The notes below the pieces were generated by a model. The model was not told the DNA's origin and searched no databases. It saw nothing but the letters and a program-made list of their open reading frames with translations. The translations under genes were made by a program, and so were the position numbers. Below are positions 1 to 8,945 of a DNA stretch of 64,000 bases, in pieces. Source of the DNA: Proteiniclasticum aestuarii (lineage in GTDB: Bacteria; Bacillota; Clostridia; Clostridiales; Clostridiaceae); contig NZ_JAFNJU010000005.1 in assembly GCF_017368455.1 (NCBI RefSeq), positions 1-64,000 of the forward strand, in the 5' to 3' direction. Each line of letters begins with the position of its first letter. Positions within the stretch are counted from its first letter, which is position 1.

Positions 1-2
1 AA

Positions 3-131
3 GTCTTGGACAGAAAAACGATAAAAAGAAAAAAGAAGATATATGAAGAATTCTCAAGCAATATCACCATACTCGATATGGGTAAACGAACCAACATGTT
101 CAAGCTTCTTAAGAAACTGAGAACAGCGTGA
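3..131 (+). CDS. C-terminal tail of an unidentified protein, cut by the left window edge
   Basis: An open frame enters from the left edge and runs 42 codons to a TGA. The translation is basic and has the composition of a real protein end (it includes YEEFSSNITILDMGKRTNM). I do not recognise a family. It could equally be the end of a degraded mobile-element gene, because the following 440 bases carry no clear gene. Nothing can be said about function without the upstream sequence. Confidence 0.4.
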   Translation, partial: VLDRKTIKRKKKIYEEFSSNITILDMGKRTNMFKLLKKLRTA

Positions 132-598
132 TTATCACGGTGTCTATTTTCTAAATATTAACCAACAGTAAATTGACACGGTCTGAATTTCATTGCACTT
201 GGTATATCTGTAACGTATAGTTGTAGTAATGAGAGCTTAATGGCATAATCCATGGAAGGAGTGATTTTAGATGCAGAAGTTATATGAGGTGGTTTTCGTC
301 TAATTGCATATTGCTCAGAAGGTTTGAAGTAACGAAAAGTTTTCTTTTTACGTCTTCTGAGACACTCAGAATTGGCCTTCCAGGAACTTTTTTGCTGAAA
401 GCTGATCTTCACGCTGTGTTGCGGCGTGTGTATCAGCTATGAAGAATGAAGTGTAACCACAGCAGGTTGATCTTGCTGTGGTATTTTATTATCCTTTTTC
501 AGATCACCGACAGAAGCCTTATGTAACCCTATTTGACCAGAGTAAGCTTTTAGAGCGTAACTGCAGCTGATTTGTTGAAAGAAAAGGGGATTAGAATA
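132..598. other. Gap with a terminator and no convincing gene
   Basis: This stretch separates the left-edge gene tail from rsgA. It holds one clear hairpin (next entry) and the rsgA ribosome site at its right end. An 84-codon minus-strand frame (158-412) exists, but it has no good ribosome site and no family resemblance, so I did not call it. Confidence 0.5.
456..490 (+). terminator. Intrinsic terminator upstream of rsgA
   Basis: Arms ACCACAGCAG (456-465) and TTGCTGTGGT (473-482) pair around a short loop. A T-rich tail (tattttatt) follows. It fits rho-independent termination of transcription arriving from the left. Confidence 0.6.
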
Positions 599-1720
599 AT
601 GAGTCTAGAAAAATTCGGGTTTGATGACTGTTTCAGAGAAAGCTTCAGACCCTACCAGAACAAAGGATATGTGCCAGCCAGAATCGTGGCGCAGCATAAG
701 GGACGCTACATGGTCCATACGGAGACAGGAATATTGAGCGGAAAACTGAGCGGGAAATTCATCTATCATTCCGATGTCAGAAAAGATTATCCCGTGGTGG
801 GGGACTGGGTGGCCGTGAAGATTATTGAGGAATCGGAGTCGGTGATCTATGTCGTCCTGCCGAGAAAAAACTCGTTTTCGAGAAAAATGGCTATATCCGG
901 TGGAAGAAAAATCAGAAATGGTGTCATCGTCGGCGGGAACATCGAAGAGCAGGTACTCAGTGCCAACATCGATACGGCATTCATCGTCACAGGGCTTGAT
1001 GACAATTTCAGTATCGGCAGAATCGAGCGCTACATCACGCTGGTGAAAAGCAGCGGGGTGCATCCTGTGATTCTTCTCAATAAGTGCGATCTGGTGCCTG
1101 ATGTTTCAGAGTACATGGAGAAAGTGCGCGCTGTGGCGGAGGGGATCGAGATCCATCCCATCAGTGCTTCCGCCGGGATCCATATGGACGTGCTGGACCC
1201 CTATACGGGTTCTGGCCAGACCATCGTCTTTTTTGGTTCTTCCGGAGTGGGAAAATCCACCATCGTCAATTACCTCTTCGAGGAGGACGTGCAGAAAACA
1301 GGTGCCACCAGTGAAGCCAATGGAAAAGGCAGACACACGACCACCGGAAGTCAGCTGCTGTTTCATGAAAGCGGATGTGCGGTCATCGATACACCCGGTA
1401 TGAGAGAACTTCAGCTGTGGGCGGATGAGGAAGTGCTCATGGAGAGTTTCCACGATATCCATGTACTGGCAGAAGGCTGCAGATACAGAGACTGCAGACA
1501 TGAAGAGGAGGACCACTGCAGCGTCAGGGAGGCCATTGCCGAAGGGAAACTGGATGCGGAAAGGTTTCAGCACTTCAAAAGTCAGCAGAAGGAGCTTGAG
1601 GCACTGAAGTCCAGCAGGGAATCCTACTATAAGGATCGAAGCAGTCAAAAGAAGAAAAAGAGCGTGAGACGAAATGGCGTGGACCGGTCCTTCTACTTCT
1701 CAAGGGAGAAGGAGGAGTAG
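599..1720 (+). CDS. rsgA: Ribosome small-subunit-dependent GTPase A (RsgA/YloQ/YjeQ)
   Basis: RsgA is a circularly permuted GTPase that helps late maturation of the 30S subunit in the cytoplasm. The protein has an N-terminal OB-fold region, the permuted order G4 (LLNKCDL) before G1 (GSSGVGKST) and G3 (DTPGMRE), and a C-terminal zinc-binding segment with the C-x4-C-x-H-x5-C pattern (CRYRDCRHEEEDHC). This combination is diagnostic of the family. Length (373 aa) is slightly long because of a lysine-rich tail. I chose the ATG at 599, which sits 8 bases after the AAAGGGGA ribosome site. A TTG at 572 would add nine residues and lacks such a site. The gene appears to be monocistronic or loosely grouped with the downstream dehydrogenase. 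Confidence 0.95.
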   Translation: MSLEKFGFDDCFRESFRPYQNKGYVPARIVAQHKGRYMVHTETGILSGKLSGKFIYHSDVRKDYPVVGDWVAVKIIEESESVIYVVLPRKNSFSRKMAISGGRKIRNGVIVGGNIEEQVLSANIDTAFIVTGLDDNFSIGRIERYITLVKSSGVHPVILLNKCDLVPDVSEYMEKVRAVAEGIEIHPISASAGIHMDVLDPYTGSGQTIVFFGSSGVGKSTIVNYLFEEDVQKTGATSEANGKGRHTTTGSQLLFHESGCAVIDTPGMRELQLWADEEVLMESFHDIHVLAEGCRYRDCRHEEEDHCSVREAIAEGKLDAERFQHFKSQQKELEALKSSRESYYKDRSSQKKKKSVRRNGVDRSFYFSREKEE

Positions 1721-1794
1721 CACTGTCCATGTCAGGAACGAATGATCAGAAGAATGAATAGAAGGAAATCATGAGAAGGGCAAGGGGAGAAAAG

Positions 1795-2679
1795 ATGAGA
1801 GTAAATGGAAAGATCGCGGTCATAACAGGTGCCAATTCCGGTATGGGGAAGGCGTCTGCCAGAATGCTGGCGGAAAAAGGCTATCATGTGGTGATGCTTG
1901 TGCGAAACAGGGAAAGAGGAAAAGAAGCCCTGGAGGAGCTGGAAAAGGCCTTTCCGGGAAGCTTTCAAATGATCCTGTGCGACCTTTCCGATGGAGACTC
2001 CGTACGAGCAGCTGCAGAAGAAATCAGCAGGAAGTGCAGCGGCCTGGATATTCTGCTGAATAATGCCGGGCTCATCACCACGAAGAGACAGCTGAATGAA
2101 GTGGGTCTTGAGATGCAGTTTGCCGTCAATCACGTGGGACACTTTATTCTGACGCTTACGCTTCTTCCTCTGATGCGCGAGGGGGCAAGAATCGTTCAGG
2201 TGGCTTCCGGTGCCCATAAGTGGGGAGAAATCCATTTTGACGATCTGACGCTGGAGAAGAATTTCAGACCTTTCAAGGCCTACGGACAGTCGAAGCTTGC
2301 CAATGTGCTTTTTGCTGAAGCGCTTTCAGGAAGACTGAAGCCCCATGGCATCACCGTAAACAGCTGTCATCCGGGTGCTGTAGGCACCAATATGGGGGTG
2401 AACCGGGAGACGGGCTTTGGAAGAGGAATCATGAGTCTGCTGAAACCCTTTTTCAGAACACCGGAGGAAGGGGCGGATACGGCGGTGTTTCTGGCCACAG
2501 ATCCATCTGTAGAAAAGGTTACGGGAGCGTACTTCTACAACAGAAAGCCTATGGCAGTTGCGAAAAAGGCACAGGATCGAGAACTTTCTGAAAAGCTATG
2601 GAGATGGACGGAAGAATTCACTGGAGTGTCCTTTAAGGAGATGGAGAAAAACATGGGCAACTCTTCAGTCAGAAATTAG
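1795..2679 (+). CDS. Short-chain dehydrogenase/reductase (SDR), retinol-dehydrogenase-like
   Basis: This is a classical NAD(P)-dependent SDR. It shows the Rossmann glycine motif TGANSGMG near the N terminus, NNAG in the fourth strand region, the catalytic serine (QVASGAHKW) and the YxxxK pair (YGQSKLAN). The substrate cannot be deduced. The overall pattern (CHPGAVGTNMG after the active site) is that of the retinol/WW-domain-type SDRs, which in bacteria are mostly uncharacterised. The ATG at 1795 follows AGGGGAGA and starts right at the Rossmann fold. The upstream ATG at 1771 would add eight basic residues that include the ribosome site. A strong terminator follows. Confidence 0.85.
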   Translation: MRVNGKIAVITGANSGMGKASARMLAEKGYHVVMLVRNRERGKEALEELEKAFPGSFQMILCDLSDGDSVRAAAEEISRKCSGLDILLNNAGLITTKRQLNEVGLEMQFAVNHVGHFILTLTLLPLMREGARIVQVASGAHKWGEIHFDDLTLEKNFRPFKAYGQSKLANVLFAEALSGRLKPHGITVNSCHPGAVGTNMGVNRETGFGRGIMSLLKPFFRTPEEGADTAVFLATDPSVEKVTGAYFYNRKPMAVAKKAQDRELSEKLWRWTEEFTGVSFKEMEKNMGNSSVRN

Positions 2680-2686
2680 AATCGAA

Positions 2687-2742
2687 AAATCCACCATCTG
2701 GGCAGAAATTCGATCTGTATCCAGATGGTGGATTTTCTCTTT
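2687..2742. terminator. Bidirectional terminator between convergent genes
   Basis: A 16-base stem, left arm 2687-2702 and right arm 2721-2736 (CCAGATGGTGG core), is flanked by A-run and T-run. It can end the SDR transcript on the plus strand and the acetyltransferase transcript on the minus strand. Confidence 0.85.
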
Positions 2743-2783
2743 TCAGTACGGTGTTTTCATTGGTTGAAGGCTCCATTGATTGC

Positions 2784-3299
2784 CTATAAGGAGTACTTAT
2801 ATTTCAAGATTTCCTGGGTCTTTCCCTGATAGGAAGCCATTTCTCTACACTCCAGTGTGAAGCCTGTTTTCTCCAGGACTCTTTGTGAGGGAATATTTTC
2901 TCCATGGCATATGCCATAGATGTGCTCGATCTTCAGCTGATCCATGATGGCGGGAAGAAAAGCTTTGAGTGCTTCTGTTGTATAGCCATTTCCTCTAAAG
3001 GCCTGTGCCATGTGGTATCCGACTTCGTAGCCATCCTTTATGGGCACGGCTTGTACATATCCGATGTTTTCTCCTTCATGAAGAAGGACCGGATAGACAA
3101 AGGGACCGGAAGTACCTTCATAGGCAGAAATAAGAAATTCCACTACTTCACGGGCATCTTCCCTGGTTTCAAATACTTCATCGGGAACAAAGCGGCGGGT
3201 TTCCTCATCCAGAGAATTAAGGTGGACACTTTCTACCATGCTTTCATCAAATTCAGTGATGAGGAGTCTGTCTGTTCTGATTTCCATTCTGTTTTTCAC
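2784..3299 (-). CDS. GNAT-family N-acetyltransferase (RimJ/RimL-like)
   Basis: This is a GNAT acetyltransferase of about 171 aa that uses acetyl-CoA. The N terminus MEIRTDRLLITEF is the typical RimJ/RimL-type beta strand. The acetyl-CoA loop is represented by FRGNGYTTEALKAF, and the terminal ENIPSQRVLEKTGF matches the classical ENxxSxRVLEKxGF motif. The target (ribosomal protein, antibiotic or small molecule) cannot be told. I chose the GTG at 3299, preceded by GGAGGAAACATC. The longer open frame to 3476 runs through a region that overlaps the neighbouring methyltransferase and has no ribosome site. Confidence 0.85.
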   Translation of the reverse strand: MKNRMEIRTDRLLITEFDESMVESVHLNSLDEETRRFVPDEVFETREDAREVVEFLISAYEGTSGPFVYPVLLHEGENIGYVQAVPIKDGYEVGYHMAQAFRGNGYTTEALKAFLPAIMDQLKIEHIYGICHGENIPSQRVLEKTGFTLECREMASYQGKTQEILKYKYSL

Positions 3300-3397
3300 G
3301 ATGTTTCCTCCAGTATAATAATGGCGCAATAGCTGCTCTAAAAATAGCTGAGGTGACAATGGTTTATCCGCACTGTTTTTGATAGAGTGACAGAAAT

Positions 3398-4204
3398 CTA
3401 CTTGAGACCTGGAAGCTTCTTGGCTTTTAGGCTCATGACCAGAGGAAGCTTTCCTTCCAGTTCCGGGTAATAGCATAAGCCTCTTTCATCGAGTCTGGAG
3501 CCACCCATGCCAGGGACGCACCTGTCATACTCTCTGAAGTCTGTGAGGTGGAGTCCTGCCTGGATAAGGCCTTGCAGGATGGCGGATAAGGTATGACCGA
3601 AGAAATAGTTCTCAGCGGTTTTTGCCTTGGAAGCATACCCGCCGATGGTGGTATCATATTCCGGTTCGGTGTCAAAATATGGATACTTGGGCGAGAGGGT
3701 TCCTTTAGCCAGTTCTTCTTCATCAAAGATCATCATGAAAGGATGGGAGTCATGAAGAAAGAAGATTCCATCATGTTTCAGAAAATGAGCGATGACCTGT
3801 CCCCATATCTTAAGGTCCGGCAGCCACCCGATGGCTCCATCGGAGGTCAGGACAATGTCATAAGTCCCGTCGTGGACCTCTCTAAGCTTCAGTACATCAG
3901 ACTGAATGAACTGGACGGAATCCATGCCGAAATCCTGTGCCAGAAGGGTTGCATAATGAATATTCGAAGGAGAAAGATCCACGCCTGTGACTGTGGCGCC
4001 CATTCTGGCAAGGAGAATGCTGTCTGCACCGGTGTTGCACTGCAGATGCAGAATCCGTTTTCCCTCAACGCTACCTAGGCCTTCTATGACCAGGGGGTTC
4101 AGTGTGAAGTGCTCGTCTTTCAGAAGTTCTCTGAAATGCTCGTAGTGATCCTTGGACAGGGTGCTCCAGGCTGCCTGGTTGGCAGCGATGATTTCTTCAT
4201 GCAT
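3398..4204 (-). CDS. Class I SAM-dependent methyltransferase
   Basis: This 268-aa protein has the class I methyltransferase motif I (ILHLQCNTGADS, a LDxGCGTG-type loop), motif II acidic residue (VTGVDLSPSNI) and the motif IV region (YDIVLTSDGAIGWL). The AANQAAW N terminus and HDSHPF segment match the group of small-molecule methyltransferases near the ubiE/tehB relatives. The substrate is unknown. The start at 4204 follows AAAGGAGGAGAAGTC. It is transcribed in the same direction as the acetyltransferase below it, about 100 bases apart, so the two may share a transcript. Confidence 0.85.
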   Translation of the reverse strand: MHEEIIAANQAAWSTLSKDHYEHFRELLKDEHFTLNPLVIEGLGSVEGKRILHLQCNTGADSILLARMGATVTGVDLSPSNIHYATLLAQDFGMDSVQFIQSDVLKLREVHDGTYDIVLTSDGAIGWLPDLKIWGQVIAHFLKHDGIFFLHDSHPFMMIFDEEELAKGTLSPKYPYFDTEPEYDTTIGGYASKAKTAENYFFGHTLSAILQGLIQAGLHLTDFREYDRCVPGMGGSRLDERGLCYYPELEGKLPLVMSLKAKKLPGLK

Positions 4205-4362
4205 GACTTCTCCTCCTTTATTCAGGGCGTGTTTTAGTTTCATTCCGTCTATTACTAAGTACATATACATAGATGAGATGATGTTGCTATGGACTAGATT
4301 GCCGTCATCTTCCTGTATTCTATCATCTGAATGAGAACCTTTTCAATATGAAAAGGAGGAAG

Positions 4363-4461
4363 ATGCTCAGGAAGTTGAAGATTTCAATCATGGAGATGAA
4401 TCCATCGGAAAAAATCGTGAGGTTCTCCATAATGTCTCCACAATTGTCCGGTACAGTATAA
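4363..4461 (+). CDS. Possible 32-residue small protein
   Basis: An ATG lies three bases after the strong ribosome site AAAAGGAGGA (4351-4360) and opens a 32-codon frame ending in TAA at 4461. The predicted peptide is basic and methionine-rich with no signal peptide. The tight spacing to the ribosome site weakens the case. It lies in the 300-base gap between the methyltransferase and a secreted protein gene. Confidence 0.2.
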   Translation: MLRKLKISIMEMNPSEKIVRFSIMSPQLSGTV

Positions 4462-4502
4462 GTAACACCCCAATCTATATATATGGAAGGAAGAGAAAGA
4501 AC

Positions 4503-4820
4503 ATGATCAGAAAAACTATAAGCATGGCAATAGCCATTACACTACTCTCTGCTACTCCGGTTTTTGCCATGTCACAGCCAGCAGAAGAGCATAAAGCAGC
4601 CCCTGCTCTTGCAGTAGAGATACTGGAAGCACATGGAGAAACCCCTTCAGGAGAAGTTCTGAAGCAGGTGGCAAAGAATGTCGGACCAAGAGGCTCCTTC
4701 ATGGGCGTTGAAAAAAATGACCCGATGTATGCGCATGAAGTGATGCATTATCTGCATCATACACTGAATGCCATCGACATGGACCATAATGGATGCATGC
4801 ACCATGGCATGATGGAATAA
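4503..4820 (+). CDS. Small secreted His/Met-rich protein, unknown function
   Basis: This 105-residue protein begins with a clear signal peptide (basic MIRK, hydrophobic stretch, cleavage probably after VFA). The mature part is about 83 residues. Its last third is strikingly rich in His and Met (YAHEVMHYLHHTLN, then HNGCMHHGMME), with one cysteine, which is what a metal-binding peptide would look like. I do not recognise a family. The ribosome site GGAAGAGAAAG lies well placed before the ATG. The gene stands alone between two hairpins and divergent or convergent neighbours, so no operon partner suggests a job. Confidence 0.6.
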   Translation: MIRKTISMAIAITLLSATPVFAMSQPAEEHKAAPALAVEILEAHGETPSGEVLKQVAKNVGPRGSFMGVEKNDPMYAHEVMHYLHHTLNAIDMDHNGCMHHGMME

Positions 4821-4841
4821 ACCTTCGGCACAAGAAGACAG

Positions 4842-4891
4842 AAGAAGCAGCGGACGAGGATTGATGAAAATCAATCTGGTCCGCTGCTTCT
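4842..4891 (+). terminator. Hairpin after the secreted His/Met-rich gene
   Basis: Arms AGAAGCAGCGGAC (4842-4854) and GTCCGCTGCTTCT (4879-4891) pair perfectly over 13 bases. The T-run after it is poor, so termination is probable rather than certain. Confidence 0.55.
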
Positions 4892-4957
4892 ATCTAGTGA
4901 TCACAATCTAGTTTAGAATAAGGAGATTCTAGAAGACCAGATTATTGTAATAGAAGA

Positions 4958-5000
4958 AACTGGTCCATCAAGATGTTCATTCACCTTGATGGACCAGTTA
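4958..5000 (-). terminator. Hairpin after the chemotaxis receptor gene
   Basis: Arms AACTGGTCCATCAAG (4958-4972) and CTTGATGGACCAGTT (4984-4998) form a long stem. Read on the minus strand it is followed by a pyrimidine-rich tail, so it probably terminates the receptor mRNA. Confidence 0.65.
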
Positions 5001-5023
5001 AAACCATAGAATCCTATATTACT

Positions 5024-7033
5024 TTAGGCTTTAAATCGACTCAGTTCTTCTTGTATGCTGCTAATGTCAGCGTTAAGTGAGTTCATAGCTTCTCCGATTT
5101 CTGTAATTTGTGCATACTGCTCTTCGGATGAAGCACTGATTTCTTCTGTGGAGGCAGCTGATTCTTCACTGATGGCGGCCATGGCTTCCAGAGAAGCAAT
5201 GAGATCATTTTTCAGTGTATCCATGTTTCCGGTTTCCTTGATGAAATCTTTCAGGATGCTTTCCAGTTCATTGACGTTATGGTCCACCTGGTCAAAGACC
5301 TGTACGGTCTCGGATATGTTTCCTTTTGCTGATTCAACAGAGGTCTTTGTTTCTTCCACAGTTTTCGTGGTGACTGAAACGATGGAGACGATGCCAGTGA
5401 TGATGGTGTTGATTTCCTCAGCTGAGTTGGAGGACTGCTCGGCCAGTTTTCGAATTTCTTCCGCCACTACGGAGAATCCTCTTCCGGCTTCTCCGGCTCG
5501 TGCTGCTTCAATGGAAGCGTTCAGCGCCAGAAGATTGGTCTGATCAGAGATACCTTTTATGGTGCTGAGAATATCTTCAATGGATTTTGAACTCTTACTA
5601 AGTTCATATACATTTTCTGCCACTTCGTTGGTGTTTTCAACGGTCTGAGTGAAGACGTTCTGAAGAGTTTCGATTTTCTGTCTTCCCTCTCGATTTGAGG
5701 ACACCATGTTCTCGGAAATTTTCTTTGCATCTTCCAGGCTACTAGCAATGATATTAATACTTCTGCCCAGGTCCTGACCGGCAATGAGACGCTCATTGAC
5801 ACCAGTTGCTGTTTCCATTGCTCCTTGTGCGATCTCTTCCACAGCTCTGGTGACTTCCTTGCTGGAAGACATGAGTCCATCCACGTTTTCCATCACCCGG
5901 TCGGATGTTCCTGCCACAGAGTTGAAGCTTGTCACGGTCCCCTTGATGAGTTTTCGGACATTTTCCACCATGGTCATGAAGCGCTCACTGAGTACTCCGA
6001 TTTCATCCTTGGAAGCATAGTTCATGGTGGCGGTGAAGTCACCTGCACCTACGCGTTCCATGGCCTTTTCCATCATGGCCAGAGGTCTGGAAACCCACTT
6101 GGATATGACGAAGGAAATGACACTGACCAGGATCAGAATGGATACTAGTACAGCCGCTGCATTGTTGATGTTGTTGGTTCTGATAATTTCCTCGATAGCT
6201 GCTCGAGGATAAGTCGCGACATAGGTACGGACTTCTCCATCACTTGCCATGGCGTAGTAGGAGATGCCATCCACAGTGATGGTCTGTAGGGTGTCTTTTT
6301 CTGAAAGCGCCTGATTCATCCAGGACACATCATCTGCGGTCTGGCCGATAAGCTCAGCATTCTTGTGGTTTAGGATTGTTCCCTCGGAAGAGAGGATGAC
6401 TCCGAAGCCTCCGTTACCAATGTCCAATGTGTCAATGGTTCTTTGGATGTCGAGATTCTCCAGAAGCGCTTGGATGGCTTTAGGTTCAAGTCCGATCTGG
6501 ATCACTCCTGGGGTATCCAGTCGTGAAACACCAAAATACTGGAAGAGTGTTCCGTCGGTTCCTCTTGGTGAAGGTTCCTGTACCAGCTGGCCGCTGTTCT
6601 GACCAATCAGATTTAAAAAGGGCTTTGTCTGTTCTGATTCGTTGAAATCGAAGTTGTAGAAATCTGGAATATTTCCATAGAGGAGGATTCCTTCTCCATC
6701 TGTGACATGGATTTCATCCACCTCCAGAATACTGGCCAGTTCTATCATTCTTTCTGTCTCCAGATAGGTCTGATCCTCGCGGATCATCACTGCAATACTT
6801 CGCGCCATGGCGATGATTTTTTTATTAAGGGCTTCTTTGGTGATATCCACCACATCTTCTGCAGAGAGATACTCGCTTTTCAGGTTATCCACCTGATCTT
6901 TCAGCTGCATTTCAATGACCCGGTCCAGAGACCTGGTGGTGGTGATGGTGCTGATCAGGGATTGCACACCGATGGCAAGTACAATAATAAGACTGGTGAT
7001 GAGGACGATTTTACCTTTTAACTTCATTTTCAT
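5024..7033 (-). CDS. Methyl-accepting chemotaxis protein
   Basis: This is a 669-aa membrane chemoreceptor that feeds CheA/CheW. A first transmembrane helix (about residues 8-29) is followed by an extracellular sensor of about 260 residues with a Cache-like pattern. A second helix (about 292-313) leads to a HAMP domain ([16 protein letters not shown]) and a long cytoplasmic coiled-coil signalling domain. The hairpin tip carries the conserved [20 protein letters not shown] segment. The Cache fold suggests recognition of a small organic ligand, but which one is unknown. The start follows AAGGAGACTC. The upstream gap contains two sigma-28-like promoters on this strand, as expected for a motility gene. 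Confidence 0.95.
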   Translation of the reverse strand: MKMKLKGKIVLITSLIIVLAIGVQSLISTITTTRSLDRVIEMQLKDQVDNLKSEYLSAEDVVDITKEALNKKIIAMARSIAVMIREDQTYLETERMIELASILEVDEIHVTDGEGILLYGNIPDFYNFDFNESEQTKPFLNLIGQNSGQLVQEPSPRGTDGTLFQYFGVSRLDTPGVIQIGLEPKAIQALLENLDIQRTIDTLDIGNGGFGVILSSEGTILNHKNAELIGQTADDVSWMNQALSEKDTLQTITVDGISYYAMASDGEVRTYVATYPRAAIEEIIRTNNINNAAAVLVSILILVSVISFVISKWVSRPLAMMEKAMERVGAGDFTATMNYASKDEIGVLSERFMTMVENVRKLIKGTVTSFNSVAGTSDRVMENVDGLMSSSKEVTRAVEEIAQGAMETATGVNERLIAGQDLGRSINIIASSLEDAKKISENMVSSNREGRQKIETLQNVFTQTVENTNEVAENVYELSKSSKSIEDILSTIKGISDQTNLLALNASIEAARAGEAGRGFSVVAEEIRKLAEQSSNSAEEINTIITGIVSIVSVTTKTVEETKTSVESAKGNISETVQVFDQVDHNVNELESILKDFIKETGNMDTLKNDLIASLEAMAAISEESAASTEEISASSEEQYAQITEIGEAMNSLNADISSIQEELSRFKA

Positions 7034-7147
7034 GAGTCTCCTTTGTTTTGAGATTGTGTGTGCTGTTTAAAACACTGAAGAAGTCTTCAGCGTGTTCGTC
7101 TGGAAATGGGATCTTTGACATTTTGGTTATCAAAGGACATACTTTAT

Positions 7148-7173
7148 ATTTCGGTTACTTACTTTTTCTTTTA
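7148..7173 (-). promoter_or_regulatory. Sigma-28-like promoter, proximal, for the chemoreceptor
   Basis: On the minus strand TAAA (7173-7170) is followed, after 14 bases, by ACCGAAAT (7155-7148). The sigma-28/SigD consensus is TAAA-N15-GCCGATAT. The match lies about 115 bases before the start codon. Confidence 0.45.
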
Positions 7174-7201
7174 AGACCGATTATTTACTAAATGAGTATA
7201 T

Positions 7202-7228
7202 TTTTCGGTTTTCACACAAATTATTTTA
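7202..7228 (-). promoter_or_regulatory. Sigma-28-like promoter, distal, for the chemoreceptor
   Basis: On the minus strand TAAA (7228-7225) is followed by exactly 15 bases and then ACCGAAAA (7209-7202). It shares the ACCGAAA core with the proximal copy 54 bases away, which makes chance less likely. Confidence 0.4.
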
Positions 7229-7405
7229 AATTCAAAAGTGTTATTATTTCTATATTATATTAATGTTATCCTATGGATATGTTTTTCAATACAACTAGAA
7301 TATGAGTTTATTGAAGTGTTGCTGAGCATGGCAAGTGAAGAAGAGGAACCTGAAAATTAGGGGGTACCTGTAATGCGGTATGGTAAAGAAGAGTCCGTAT
7401 TTATG

Positions 7406-7434
7406 TACACATGAAATGTTAATATCTATATAAT
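7406..7434 (+). promoter_or_regulatory. Sigma-A promoter for the DUF4352 gene
   Basis: TACACA (7406-7411), a 17-base spacer and a perfect TATAAT (7429-7434) lie just upstream of the ribosome site of the DUF4352 gene. Confidence 0.5.
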
Positions 7435-7459
7435 CCAAATAAAAAATTAGGAGGTTATG

Positions 7460-8083
7460 ATGAGAAGAGAGAAGATCAAAAAGCCGATTTATAAGAAGTG
7501 GTGGGTCTGGTTGCTGGCGATTGTAATTATTGGCGCTGCATTAGGCGGTGGTGAAGATGAGCAGACGGTTGCTGATGGTGGGAACGAAGTAGCGCAGGAA
7601 GCAGCTGATACCCCGGAGGAGCAGCCTGAAGAACTAATTGAGCCTTCCGATGAGGTAGTGGAAGTTGGTATTGGTGTGCCGGCAATGATTGCTGATGTGT
7701 CGTTCACAGTGAATAGTCTAGAAGAAACGAAGGAGATCTCCTCCGGAAATGAATTCATAGAGAATGCTACTACAGAAGGGAAATATGTTATTCTTGAGAT
7801 CACAGTGAAGAACGATAAGAAAGAAGCTCTGACAATCAATTCCAGCTACTTTTCACTGGAAACAGTAGATGGAGTTGTATATGAACCAAACACAGATGGA
7901 AAAGTAATGATGGCAATGATGGATGAAGATGATTTTTTCTTGCAGCAGGTGAACCCAGGATTAAGCAAAACGGGAAAAGTGGTTTTTGAGGTCGGTGAGG
8001 ATCTGGATCTTAATACAGCCATATTGAAGGGGCAGACCGGATTCTGGGGAACAGAATCTGTTGAAATCAGTCTGAAACAATAA
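7460..8083 (+). CDS. Membrane-anchored DUF4352 domain protein
   Basis: The protein has about 207 residues: a short basic cytoplasmic start (KKPIYKKWWVW), one transmembrane helix, an acidic low-complexity linker (about residues 35-70) and an extracellular immunoglobulin-like DUF4352 domain (about 75-205). The segment GKYVILEITVKNDKKEALTI is the usual DUF4352 core. Proteins of this family are envelope-facing; some take part in stress sensing, but most are uncharacterised. Two adjacent ATGs exist at 7457 and 7460. The second gives better spacing from TTAGGAGG. The gene is monocistronic, with its own promoter and terminator. Confidence 0.8.
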   Translation: MRREKIKKPIYKKWWVWLLAIVIIGAALGGGEDEQTVADGGNEVAQEAADTPEEQPEELIEPSDEVVEVGIGVPAMIADVSFTVNSLEETKEISSGNEFIENATTEGKYVILEITVKNDKKEALTINSSYFSLETVDGVVYEPNTDGKVMMAMMDEDDFFLQQVNPGLSKTGKVVFEVGEDLDLNTAILKGQTGFWGTESVEISLKQ

Positions 8084-8154
8084 TGCATCCGATGTGCTAG
8101 GATAGGGTCTATTGATCCGGTGATTCTATTCCATAGCAGATCGTTACAGAACGA

Positions 8155-8195
8155 AGAAGTCTGGAAATTACTCAAAATTTCCAGACTTCTTTATT
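8155..8195 (+). terminator. Terminator of the DUF4352 gene
   Basis: Arms AGAAGTCTGGAAAT (8155-8168) and ATTTCCAGACTTCT (8177-8190) pair over 14 bases and are followed by TTTATTT. Confidence 0.85.
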
Positions 8196-8332
8196 TGAAT
8201 AGTTCTTATAGTGGAATGTACAAAGGGATGAAATGGTTACGGATAGAAGTGAGGCTTTGCAGATGAAACCCAACTGGTACTTTATTGTCCTATGAGAGAT
8301 GATCATGGTTGAAATCAATCTGATGATTTCTT

Positions 8333-8878
8333 TTAACAAAAGTATATCTTCATGGACTCGGGCATATTATCTGCAATGATTTCAGCCAGTTCAAAGGGGT
8401 CTGTACTCATTTTCTGTTTAATCCAATTCTGTATCATGCCGGTCGCCCCATAACTATTGAATTCAATTGAAAAGACAAGAGATGGCGTCATCTCATTTTT
8501 GGAAATTCTTTTTCGCAGCTCATTGGTATAGGCGATTCTTGTATATTCAGTAATATACTTCTGGAACGAATTCTGGCCTTCATACGCTAGAGCGTTCTCA
8601 TAAAAGCACGCATTCTGTTTCATGGAGTGTAACATTTTCCCAAGTACTTCGCTCCATGGATCAACAGATGAGCTGCCAGAAGTGACAGCATCTATGCTGG
8701 TTCGGAAAATCCAGTTCACCAGCTGAAATTTATCTTTGAAATGATAATAAAAAGTCTGCCGGGTTGTATGACAATTATCCGCTATCATCTGGACTGTTAT
8801 CTTTTCCAGAGGATAGGTTCCCATAAGTTCAATGAGGGAATCTGCAAGTATGTCTTTTATTGTTGTTCTGCCTATCAT
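8333..8878 (-). CDS. TetR/AcrR-family transcriptional regulator (DhaS-like)
   Basis: This is a one-domain-pair regulator of 181 aa. The N-terminal helix-turn-helix (about residues 8-55) carries the family signature HTTRQTFYYHFKDKFQLVNW, and the C-terminal ligand/dimer domain resembles the DhaS/TetR_C type. It is divergent from a flavin/Fe-S reductase gene, which it most likely controls. The gap between them holds two palindromes that could be its operators. The ligand is not predictable; the neighbour suggests an electrophilic enoate or similar substrate. Confidence 0.85.
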   Translation of the reverse strand: MIGRTTIKDILADSLIELMGTYPLEKITVQMIADNCHTTRQTFYYHFKDKFQLVNWIFRTSIDAVTSGSSSVDPWSEVLGKMLHSMKQNACFYENALAYEGQNSFQKYITEYTRIAYTNELRKRISKNEMTPSLVFSIEFNSYGATGMIQNWIKQKMSTDPFELAEIIADNMPESMKIYFC

Positions 8879-8945
8879 AATCCTTTAAGTGAACCTCCTT
8901 GCTGACATATGTAAGGACAGCCTGATCCTTACAAATAGTTAAAAA

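Larger units (their letters stand above)
7034..7456. other. Divergent regulatory gap between chemoreceptor and DUF4352 gene
   Basis: About 420 AT-rich bases lie between two divergent genes. I see two sigma-28-like promoters for the receptor and one sigma-A-like promoter for the DUF4352 gene, listed separately. No gene is evident. Confidence 0.5.

Noticed and set aside
158..412. 84-codon minus-strand open frame in the gap before rsgA
   Set aside because: No ribosome site, no recognisable motif and an odd basic composition. I could not support it as a gene.
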